Source: Maniola hyperantus (Eukaryota; Arthropoda; Insecta; Lepidoptera; Nymphalidae). Taken from it: a DNA stretch of 64,000 nt. Position 1 is the stretch's first letter; each line of letters opens with the position of its first letter. A program made the position numbers and the translations under genes. The notes under the pieces are model-generated. The model saw nothing but the letters and a program-made list of their open reading frames with translations, did no database searches and was not told where the DNA came from. Positions 20,786 through 32,100 of this stretch are shown piece after piece. Location: positions 5,716,501 to 5,780,500 of the forward strand of contig NC_048539.1 in NCBI RefSeq assembly GCF_902806685.2, read 5' to 3'.

Positions 20786-20893
20786 GTACGACAGGTCAAA
20801 ATGGCAATCCCCCGCGCAGCCCCTGCGCTAACCCGGTGCGGACAAGCGCGGGTGACGTGCGTTTGTGCGGGGCGTCCCCCGCGCGGACTATAC
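20786..20893. mobile_element. GC-rich foldback element (GTACGCGACA family)
   Basis: Left GTACGACAGGTCAAAATGGC; the right end GCGCGGACTATAC is its loose inverse. The GC-rich core CGCTAACCCGG is shared with the copy at 49854-49991, and the ends are shared with 37630-37693. No coding sequence. Confidence 0.5.
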
Positions 20894-21290
20894 AATTTGC
20901 CATTGTTCATCCAATTTATAGGTAGGTACTTAGGTAGATCTGTTATTAGTTAGTACGGCTTTTAATATTGTATTTAATCAAATTATGATGTTAATAAAAG
21001 AAAATTACCCACCTATACTGTTGAAAAATATTTACATTTTATCAAAAATCCAAAGTTGGTACTAATCATCAACATAAATAGCAATGTTATCTGGATTGAC
21101 CTTTATGCTTTAACCCATTCAATCATCATTCATACATCAAAGAAACAGTAGACATACCGATACGTCGATTTATCTAGGTACCTACCTATTTTTTCTCTAC
21201 ATCCATGATCCATCCAGAACGGAATGACCGAGGAGAACCAGCAAGAAACTCTGCGATACATTTGATTTGATATACTTTTATTTTTCTCTT
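20894..21290. other. Intergenic, no gene recognised
   Basis: AT-rich, nothing identified. Confidence 0.3.
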
Positions 21291-21600
21291 GAATTTCGAA
21301 CTATGTCAGGGAGAGCTTTGCTTGGAGAATGGAGTTTCTCTACGTGATCAAATTAGGAATGATGAGATTCGTAGGAGAACTAGAGTAACCGACAAAGCTC
21401 AACGGGTTGCAAATCTGAAGTGGCAAGGGGCAGGGCACATAAGTTCGAAAAACCGATAAACGTTGCACAGACGTCATCAAACGAATCGCATTAGCCGCTG
21501 GATGTAGGCAGCTCAAGACCGCGGCGTGTAGAAGTCTCTACAAGAGACCAGACCTGCGCGGATCCAGCACTCAAAAAAGGTTGCGGCCAAAGTCACCCGA
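21291..21600 (+). mobile_element. Endonuclease-reverse transcriptase LINE, C-terminal fragment
   Basis: The plus strand encodes, with stops and shifts, RRRTRVTDKAQRVANLKWQG, AGHIS and then a SRWMxAAQDRGVxKSLQ-like block, the C-terminal region of RTE-like retrotransposon proteins. It is a degenerate copy in the opposite orientation to the fragments at 18.8 and 19.5 kb. Confidence 0.6.
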
Positions 21601-22974
21601 AGATCGACCAAATGCGAATCGGAGCATAAACTCGCTCATGATCGATATATCATATAGCGCATTCCTACAAAGGAGACGTTTACAGAATATATTATCGCCC
21701 TAACCAAGATTTTGTATTTGCAGTGTATAAGTTCCACGTTAGATTATATTATGGATGTTAGATTATATTATTATTGCTGAGTGCGATCTACGATTGGTTA
21801 TAATCATAGATCGCACTAAGAAAGAATTTGCAGAAATTTGCATTGCATCATTCCATGATGCCGGGGTGGATCGCCTAGTTTATAAACGAATCCTATTTAA
21901 GTAGGACATATTATTATTATAAAAGATTCCGACGAATTGAGAACCTCCTCCTTTTTTTAAAGTCGGTTAAAAATACCAAAGATGGCTTTTCGCAACAGGA
22001 AAACTAAGAACATTAAGAAAAAAACATTTGAGTTTATAAGATGATTTTCCTTTCGAGCTTTTTGTAGAATAATTTAAAGGTTAAGTATGATAAATGCTGT
22101 ACCAGGCACGGTTTCGTATAGGTACAAATCAATCAAGGTTTTTACAAAAATAAAATTAATTCTTTTGAATTAATTTTACTTTTGTATAGACCTACGTATT
22201 GAATTGTACTACGTATGTAATAAGAATAACTCATGACTTTTCTTCAGCAACTTGAAATAATTATTATTAAAGTTATGGAGTTTCTAAACGCGGCTTTCTG
22301 TATTATTATACCTATACCTACCAGTACTAAAAATAGTACGGTGAGCATGTGATAAGCGTTCAAGCGTAACAAACAATAGGAGAGGTCGACGAGCGCAAGA
22401 CTGCCTGGAGGTAGAGCTCTAAAAAGCTGGTCTTCGAGCCTTAATGCTCATCCTCCAGGCAGAGTCGCGGGCTACGCCTTCGTAAGAAAACTTAATAATA
22501 AAAATTCCACCGAAATTCTAGAATAACGGCTTTGTTGAAATTGTCCCACGATGATAAGGATCCACGTTCGGGTAACGTTTAGTAATCGGGACCTCGTCTT
22601 CGTCGGCGAAGATGTATATGTGTGGATCGTTGGATCTTGGAATAAGAGTGAATAGGCATCTTCTAGGTAAACGCGTCCCATCTTAGGCCACATCATCACT
22701 TTCCATCAGGTGTGATTGTGGTCAAGCGTTTACCTATAATGAATTTAAAAAATGTGCAGTGATAAAAAAACTCGAGAGAGTTAGCGAGATTGAGGAATCT
22801 GAAGCGACATCTATTTAATTTTATCGTTAAAATATTTAAAGTTACGTCGCTACGTGCGATAGCTGAGTGTAGATCCATCGTATGTGTTCAAACTTCAAAA
22901 AGCGTCATCTAGTGTTTGTACAATTGTACATAGCATCTATCGATTAAGAATTGATATTGTGAGGAAAATAAAAC
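21601..22974. other. Upstream region of ITIH gene 1
   Basis: No exon, repeat family or RNA gene is clearly recognised. An inverted GATCTACGATTGG / CCAATCG-type stem lies near 21780-21820. The promoter and 5' UTR of ITIH gene 1 must lie at the right end or beyond a 5' intron, but no TATA box or initiator can be called. Confidence 0.3.
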
Positions 22975-23115
22975 ATGGATTTGTTTCAGATAATCATAAT
23001 GAAACCCCGGTGGCCGTTGATTGCGCTGTGCATAAGTGTACTGGTAGCCAGCGCTCCTTCCGCCGCGTTCCCCACTAAAGATGAATATGTAGTGATTGCT
23101 GATAATAATCAAAAG
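22975..23115 (+). CDS. ITIH gene 1 exon 1: signal peptide
   Basis: 47 codons, phase 0 end before GTACG. The hydrophobic stretch LIALCISVLVASAPSAA is a typical secretion signal, with cleavage likely around residue 31. The FPTKDEY that follows is matched by FPTKDDY in gene 2. Confidence 0.85.
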
Positions 23116-26100
23116 GTACGTTCTACAGTATACTATTGGTTATTTTAGTTTATTTAGGGAAAATAGTTGTAGTTGTTGTTTATATTATAAAGACGTGCAC
23201 ATCAGCACATAGGCAATATCTACAATCAATCCTGTCTCGAAAGTGACTTATCCTTTTTAGGTAAGTAAGTAGTAGGTAGCAGTAGTTCACCCAAAGTGGG
23301 ACTCAGGGAAGATACGTGTCCGTTAGATTGTCAGCAATTTTATTATTATTTCATTTCGCAGAGTACTACACCTGTTGATACAACAGAGAAGCCGCGTGCG
23401 CCTATAAAATTGACAGAGATGCGCGTGCACTCCGAGGTAGCACTGCGCTACGCGCGCACTTCTGTGATCACCCACGTGCACAACCCCGACGCGCGGCCGC
23501 AGGAGGTCACCTTCCGTATGCTGCTGCCCGACACCGCCTTCATCAGTGGCTTTACTATGTAAGTTATATCTATCAAATTGACGGAGATGCGAATGTGCTC
23601 CGAGGTAGAGCTGCGCTACGTGCGTATCTCTGTGCTCACCCACGTGCACAACCCCGACGCGCGGCCACAGGATGTCACCTTCCGCATGCTGCTGCCCGTT
23701 ACCGCCTTCATCAGTGGCTTTACTATGTAAGTTATGTCTATCAAATTGACGGAGATGCGGATGTGCTCCAAGGTAGAGCTGCGCTACGTACGCATCTCAG
23801 TGCTCACCCACGTGCACAACCCTGACGCGCGGCCACAGGATGTCATGCTGCTGCCCGATACCGCCTTCATCAGAGGCTTTACTATGTAAGTATGTAACTT
23901 TCCTTTCTATTATATAGATATGGAATTTATTGTGATGCCCGTGTAGAACAGACCCGTGTCATAATAACGTTCGAAACCAATCCCAAATCATTTGTTACAT
24001 CAGTATTGATTCAAATTGGGACTTAAGGTTCGTACGCACCTGAGCGGCGCGGCGCGGCGCTTCAGTCCGACTGCAGAACGCGTCACCTCAGGCCGCTCGA
24101 CGGTGCCTACCGCACTACAACTTCAGTACGCGGCACCTCGCGTCACTTGCGCGTCACTTTTATACCCGTTCGCGTACGAGCGCGAAGCGCCGTGCCGCGC
24201 CGCTGGGTATGTCGCACTAGCGTCACTGCACTGCGCGTCGCTTCGCTGCGCTTCAAAATATTCTCTCCAGCCGTGCCGCGCGGCAACGCGCGGTGAAGCG
24301 CTGTGCAGCGCCGCTCTAGTGCGATATGCGCCATACAAAATGATAGAAATGATATTTTGACGCTCTGTGCCGCGACGTGCAGCTCGCTGAAGCGCCGCGC
24401 CGCGCCGCTCAGGTGCGTACGAACCTTTATGATTGCACTACCGAATAAAATGGTAGACTTCATTACAAGTTTTCCTTCGCTTTACATTTCAGCAGGCATT
24501 TTTAGAAAATTATTTTGTTGTTTGTGATTTTAGGATTCTAAGTGGAAAGGCCTACAAAGCGTATGTGAAAGAAAAAGAAGAAGCTAAACAAATTTATTCT
24601 CAAGCGGTATCGCAGGGCCTCGGCGCTGCTCACATCGCTACAAAGTAAGTAAACTTTACTTAGATACCTTTAATATTTATTTACCACTAAGACTCCATGG
24701 CCCCAGGGTTTCACAATGAGTTAGGTAAGGTCCGTAACATCCCGGCAAGCTGAGATTAAGACCGATGTGTCAATGTACCAAAAAATTAGAGCTTCGTAGC
24801 GTAGGTGATACCCGTGACTTGAGAAATATCAGGACTAAGAAATGAACTCGTAAAAAACTTCAGTGAAATCGAAGGACTGTTTGAACATCTGTCGTGTAGT
24901 AAGTAGACAACGAAACAATATCATTCATCCAAGATCTAGGCACTAACTATTTGGTAATGATTTGGTATTTCTACCTCATTTGTCATGTTATGTGGTTTAT
25001 CAAACGCGCTGTATAAGGAAAATAAAAATCTGTTGATGAATTTAAACAGAGCTCGCGACTCCAACCACTTCACGGTGTCAACCAATGTGGAAGGCAACAC
25101 TACAGCAGTCTTCGACTTGAGATACGAAGAGTTTCTGGTCCGTCGGAACGGATTGTACAATCATGCCATTAATTTGCATCCTGGTTCGTTTGTGCCCAAA
25201 ATGGAAGTCGTGGTGCATATCAAAGAATCACAGAAGATCACCGAATTGCGGGTTCCCGAAGTGAGAACCGGCAACGAAGTTGATGCGACGGAGAAAGACG
25301 CACGTAAGTACTATGTTAATTTTAGTCGGATAAGCCCGATTAGTTTCGAACCCGTCCTTATTCAATGGGCCTCTCCTCGCGACGAGGCGCCCAGAAGACT
25401 GCGAGAATGCACGCTGTGAGGGGCACTGAGGTTGGGAGGAAGGTGGCATCTAGAATCTAGATTCTAGATCATCCCCCGACATGCGGAGCCTTAGTTGCGA
25501 TGTTGTATTGTACTTATAAAACAGGTCGTGACCACGATTCATGCAACTGAGTCGAAATATCGGCAGATAAAAATCGCCAAATTAATCGTGGTATGTACCC
25601 GTTTTATACAATACAATAATGGTGTCCTGTTTCAAGGATTATGGTATTGTCTTGAGGCCTTAGATAAGGACACTGTATATATCTGTTTACGTTCGAAACT
25701 ATGTCGGGCACTAAGTCAAAAGTCAAATAAATTATTTAAAATACTTAGGTAATAAATTGCACTTTTTGATGGTCGGTTGTTGGATTTGTAAGATATACCT
25801 AGTGGTGATATTTATGACTCTCACGTGAGTTAAGCCGTCATACATATTTTATACTATGTTCAGTTAAACTTTTATTATGCTTCCTTTACCATAGCCTTTA
25901 GGTGTCTAATCCGGACGAGTTGTCTAGACTGCCGCGCTATTGCTTCGTCAATCAAACTTTCGCTACCTGCACTGTAGAAAAGTGTACGCATATTCAAGGC
26001 AAGGCACATTGCCTCCACTGTCGTTCGAACTTACTTCACCTGACGCTTACTGTCTGTAACTCAAAGTAATTACTATTATACCATTTACAGAAAACTCCAA

Positions 26101-29100
26101 AGCTGTTATTCAAAAAAGTACTAACGAAAAAGAAGCAACCGTCACGTTTACTCCCGATCTGGCAGAACAGAGCAGGCTCGCTCAAATATACGCGGTATGC
26201 GTTTTTTAATCTATGCTTTAAGGGGACTCAGTTCAGTGCTTTCTTCATACAAACGTAGGAGGGAAATTACAAAAATATTCAATATTGTACGCACAAAACT
26301 AAGAATTATATTGATTTATCTCGTCATTATCTAGGTTTATTGATATATAAAACATTGAAAAAAATATTGATTTAAAAGTAACGAGGCTCAAAAGATTCCT
26401 ATTTTAACACTAAATTAATGACAACTTTGGGCGTAAATAAATCTGCCCCCCAATTGTGTAAGAATAACCATTTCATGGCTATCGCAATCGTCAAGAATTC
26501 TGCCCTTTGATTGGCTGTGAAAAAATGTAAACAGCGAATCAACCAATCAAAGGGCAGAATTTCTTGACGATTGCGATAGCCATGAAATGGTTATTCTTAC
26601 ACAATTGGGGGGCAGATTAGGGATATAAAAATTCTAAAACAATTTATCATTAGACGTAGTTTATTTATTCATTAGTTAAAATAACTTTACTTTGCAAACA
26701 TAAATTCAGCAGTTTTGTCTTAAAAATACTTTTCCTAAGCCCTTTTCGCGCGCTTGATTTCGGTGAAAATCATCAAACCTCTCAACTTTCTCATACAATG
26801 TCAAGTGAAAAGCAAACATGTTACCCACGTGCGCTGCCAATTTCGGTCAAGCGTCCTGCGTCACCTTAAGTAGAAGAATTTTAAGCCAAAGTATAGGATC
26901 TTTAAACCAACACATGAAATTTTCAGGATAAAACCAAGCAAAAAAGTTCATCGGATAAGTACATTGGATATAGTAGCGTGGAGGAAGAAAGCGATGATGA
27001 CGTTACAGTGCTTGGGCAGTTCGTAGTACAATATGACGTTGAGCGAACCAACAACGGTGAAATTTTGGTATGTATCTTCTTTCTATGCTCCTGGTACTTA
27101 CTTAACCTTTTGTACTTACGAGTAAATTCTATTCCATAATTTAGCCAGTATCTAAGTCAGCCTTCACTTGTACATTCTAAAACAGATTTTTATTTATTTT
27201 TATGCATCATAGTTTTTGAATTAGGTATCGTGCAAAATGTCGAAAAATACGACTGTTGTACGGAACCCTCGTTGTGCGAGCCTGACTCGCACTTGGCCGG
27301 TTTTTTATTTTATTGTACATGACTGGCCAAAAAAGGAGCGTATAATGTTTTCAGGGTTCATGTAGATATGTTATGTGTGAGTTTATTTATTCCACCATAA
27401 CTCCCAAATGCCTGAATAGATTCAAATGCATGAGGTATTGTTAAAATCGTTACATCATCCCGAGTGAGACTGGCTATAAATTAATTAAAAAAATCAGATG
27501 TGATTTTTTTACTTTCCAGAACATAATAGTACGTTTAGTACTAAGTACTTAGTACGTTTTTAGTTCGTTTTTGGCAGATCAGTCGTTCTTTCTTTTCACT
27601 AGAAATCATGTGACCGTGATTATGTTTCAGGTAAACGATGGGTATTTCGTACACTTCATGGCCCCGACGTCCCTCCCGCCACTGAGCAAGTACGTGGTGT
27701 TCGTGCTTGACACATCAGGATCCATGATGGGCCGCAAAGTCGAGCAGCTGCGTAGCGCCATGGAGGCCATACTGTCCGACCTCAAACCAAATGACTACTT
27801 CAGCATCGTCGAATTCAACTCTGATGTTAAGGTAATTTGTTACATCTGGTGACAGAAGGGCTGCCTCATGTCCAGCGCGGAAATGCAGCCATGAACCAGT
27901 ATTCTAGGCACCATGCCACGCGGGCAAAAGTATAGTAATTAAATACATAAGGCTAGCTTTAAGTTTTATTGTAATTTTTTCAATTAAAAAAAAGTTGTTA
28001 TTGATGTTGGGATTTCCGCCTCAGGAGATGACTGATGAAGCAGTGTCTAAGGTGGAACGCACCTGCCTAGAAGATGCCTGTTTCACGGTGATAGCAAAGT
28101 GATTAAGACCTCGTATTTGGAAGGTTGGGGGCTCGATCCCGGACACGCTCATCTAACTTTTCTAAGCTATAAGCAGTTAAATATCACGTGCGCCGATGTT
28201 CCAAATTCTGGAGCTGTGAAGCTAGATTTTCAAGAGCTGCTTGTTAACAGGTTCACGAGCTGAAGGAAGCTGATGAGGAACCGGCACCAGCTCATACGCA
28301 CTACTCGTATTTCAACACACGTAATACTCCCGTCACATTGGTACCTCCGTCACCCGCCACGGCCGAAAACATTGCCAAGGCAAAAGTTATTGTGTCCAGA
28401 CTCAATGCATCTGGAGGTAAGGTACCTTGTTATACTAAATTAGTTGACTAGAATGAATGAAAATGTATGCATTGTCATGTACGAGTATATATTATTGTTC
28501 AAATTCTACATTCAACTGATCTACACTGGTCGCCATCGATTTGCTGTACCCGTTGAGGAATTCCATCCTCCAGTTCCGAAACTATATTTGTCAGATCTTC
28601 ACTCGAAACGTACCTACCTGCTGGTACAACTTTTGTATAAAAAATTAATTGTCAAAATTGGTAAATATTAGAATTGGATAACTAATGGATAACTATCTCG
28701 AACGATCCCTATTGTTTTTAGGATTCCGTACCTACCTAAAAAGGAAAAAAGGACCCTTATACACTTCGTTGTCTGTCTGTCTGTCTATCGTGTCTGTCAT
28801 TCTTGATAGTCATCAAAATGACGTCATTTTGACGTCAGCCGAAATAAATAAATAGACCATCAGCAAAATTTTTGTACTGGTTGCTCGAAACTAAAATGGC
28901 GGCCACGCGCATTATGCGGGACTTATACCCATATCGCTAATAATGCTTTCTCCGATTAAAATTTTCAAAATGCATTTAATGTACAGAAATAGTCCAGTTA
29001 TAATTTTATTAAAAAGTAGATTGATACAATCCCGAGGATTTTTGATTGAAATATTATTTTTACGTATACACAGGTACTAACATCTACAGCGCGCTTGAAG

Positions 29101-32100
29101 TGGCCTTCAATCTTGTTAGAAAGGGTACTCAAAATGAAAATGAAACAAATCTGTCGAGTACAGTTGCCACTACAACCGATGGTGTTAATACTACTGTTGC
29201 AACAACTAAGAAGACACAGAAAATAGAGAGTAAGTAAACCTTCTCATGTTCTGTCCCAAAAGTTTGTCCAGTCTACAACTGGATCTTCTTCCAATCTCGC
29301 CACAACAGATCCCCTATCCCACTTTTTAAACCAGTTAATTCAGCGCGCTAATGTCGTATTTTTATGGCAAGATAAGCTTGCGCTAGACGACAAGCATGCA
29401 ATAAAAAGCAATGATGAGGTCTAGGTAGAAGCACGCTTGCCTAGATGTCTAGCGTTTAAAACTGCGGGCTAAAAGCGATTTAAGGTAAGTATTATCTAAC
29501 TTAAGTAAAGATATGCCCATTAGATAGAAGTGTTTTGTGGAAAAAAAATTTTGTGAAACTTTCCAGAAGATTTGGAGCCCATCGTCATCTTCTTGACGGA
29601 CGGCGATCCGACCGTTGGTGAAACCAGCATTGCTCGCATCCTTTCCTTCATGACTGAAAAGAACTCTGGTGATAAACGGGCGTGCCTGTATTCGCTCGCT
29701 TTTGGTAAGTGTATTGATGACACCATTAATCGGATAGTTTAAGTATCCAAATTTCCGTTAGGAAGAATTTTTTTCACAAATGACTCAGAAAAAATAATAT
29801 TTCTTTATAGTTTGTCACACGGTAACGAATCGATGGATCGATAATATTATGGCATAATCTTGCGTTAGTGTTTAGTTATTGCCCTAGCAAGAACTAAAGC
29901 AATCTCGCAGTATTTAAATTACTATTGTATAGATTCTTCTTCGTTGCTGTATTCCACTTCCACACATCTGAAATGCTAATACATTTCATAAACTGACGTA
30001 TTATTTATTATACTCGTAGGTGAAGATGCGGACCGCACGTTCCTGCGCAAGCTGTCGTTGCGCAACGAGGGCTTCATGCGGCACATCTACGAGGCGGCTG
30101 ACGCGGCGCTGCAGCTTCACGACTTCTACCGACAGGTGTCCTCGCCGCTCCTCTCCCACGTGCAGTTCCTGTACCCTGAGAAACAGGTAACAGTTAACAC
30201 CCAATTAGAAGGCTTACGCGGAGGAAGCTCCTCAACTCTATTGGAAAAGCGTTTTTGCTCAACGTTTCTGACACTAACCGTATGGAACATGCATCCGGCA
30301 TCATTAGAGAAAAACCGTGAGGTATCATGGAACATCTAAGCGATACTGTACTCATAGCCTCAATAGCTCAACGGTTAAGGAGCGGACTGAAATCCAAAAG
30401 GTCGACGGTTCACAGTACACCCCACGCGTTGCACTATTCTGGTACGTATTCCTAGCACAAGCTTTACGCTTAGTTGAAAGGGAATGGGGAATAGTAGTCA
30501 TAATTACTGTAGCTAATTGGTATTCTTTAAAAAAATACTATCGGCGTTTTACTCAATGAATATGATTCGATTATTTGTATAAGTTTTTGGGATTTAGGTC
30601 CCCATCTCAGACTATCCGTTTAGGCGTAGATGAATTAATTCAGCATAACTTTTTTTCAGATAAAAGAAGGTTCTTTGAGTCGTAACAAGTTCCGCACAAT
30701 CAACGCGGGCTCGGAGGTGGCAATCGTGGGTCAGGTCGCGGATGACGTCACGGAGATTACGCCGCAAGTACACGCCTTTTGCGGGAACGATGATGGCATT
30801 GGCAGAGTAAGTATCGGGACTTCTGGAAGGAATGCAAGTTTTATTGTTAGTGGTTATTAGGTCCAATCTTTTCTAAGTCAAAGTATTTGGATTGTTGCGC
30901 TACTACAGGAGAGGCAATTTCGGTAATTTTTGATTTGGTTACAGAAACGTTACGAAGTATCTCAAAAAGTACTCGTACCTAAAACGAAGGATGAGCATTT
31001 GCCGCTAGAGCGGCTATGGGCCTACCTCACAATCAAGCAGCTGCTGGACAAGCGCGACGCGACAGACGACACGACAGACGACAGCGCTGAAAAGAAGGCT
31101 CTGGCTATTGCACTTAAGGTGTGTTACGGACTATTTTTGTTCTAACTGCCTCGTTGGTCTAGTTAGCATGTTAAACGCGGACGGCTCCCGGGTTTGATTC
31201 CCGAGTCGAGCCAAAAATATAGTATTGAGAATTTCTTAACGAAAACCCCTAGGTACAAAAAACATTTATAATAAAGAGAAAAAGAAAGTAAAAGTGGACA
31301 GGGAAGCACTTATCTCTATGAGAGATCTCTACCAGTGACACTTGGCAGTGCGAGAGGTTGTAGAGGGAGTAAGAATAGTTAGTTAAAAAATATTCATGAA
31401 AAGAACATAATATATACTATGGGGATAGATGTATTAGGTTTTTCTGTTAAGAAATTCTTAATACTAGCTCGCAGTTAGGAAGTTGGCGGTGTGTCGCTCC
31501 GTGCCTTGGAGAGCAAGTAAAGCCGTCGGTCCCGCGCCTATCTCTCTCCGGTCGTGTCGGATTTCCGTCCTATCGAGTTGTGAGAGTGAGGGATAGAGAG
31601 TGCACCTGTGTTTGCGCTTTTGTACTATAATATTTCCAGCTCAGGTGGTTAATCTCTATGAAACTTGGTCGCTTGTTCTGACTTTTGACCCGACAGGAAA
31701 TATTGTACATTGACCTTTAGATAGAGATCGCAGTTTCGTAAAACGTTGTCTCTGTTGTTGAGACCGACAAACCGTCACATAGGTGTGAGTGACAGAGACA
31801 ATGCTCTACGAAGCCGAAACCTCTAAAGGTCGATGTACAATATTTCTTACCGGCTACTATAGGTTCTTAATAAAATTCTGTAGTAGACTCCAAAATATGT
31901 AGGTAGGTACACCACCCATCCGCTCCCTAGTTTGCTGGCTATGAGTAAAGCGGCTATATATACGTACCGCTCGACTCGAGCAGATCCGTCCGTCCTCAAC
32001 AGCTGTTGGAGCAGTCCTTGCCCACTGTTCGTTGGCCGCTCTGAGCGGTCGTGAGTCACGACTACTCGGACAGTCATGTGTGAGAGCAAAATATAGATTC

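Noticed and set aside
24016..24463. Several open frames on both strands, 70 to 114 codons
   Set aside because: They coincide with the GC-rich MITE; long frames arise from GCGC composition, not coding.
31148..31216. Possible tRNA gene
   Set aside because: The B box is good but the acceptor stem does not pair and no coherent anticodon arm forms; better explained as a SINE head.
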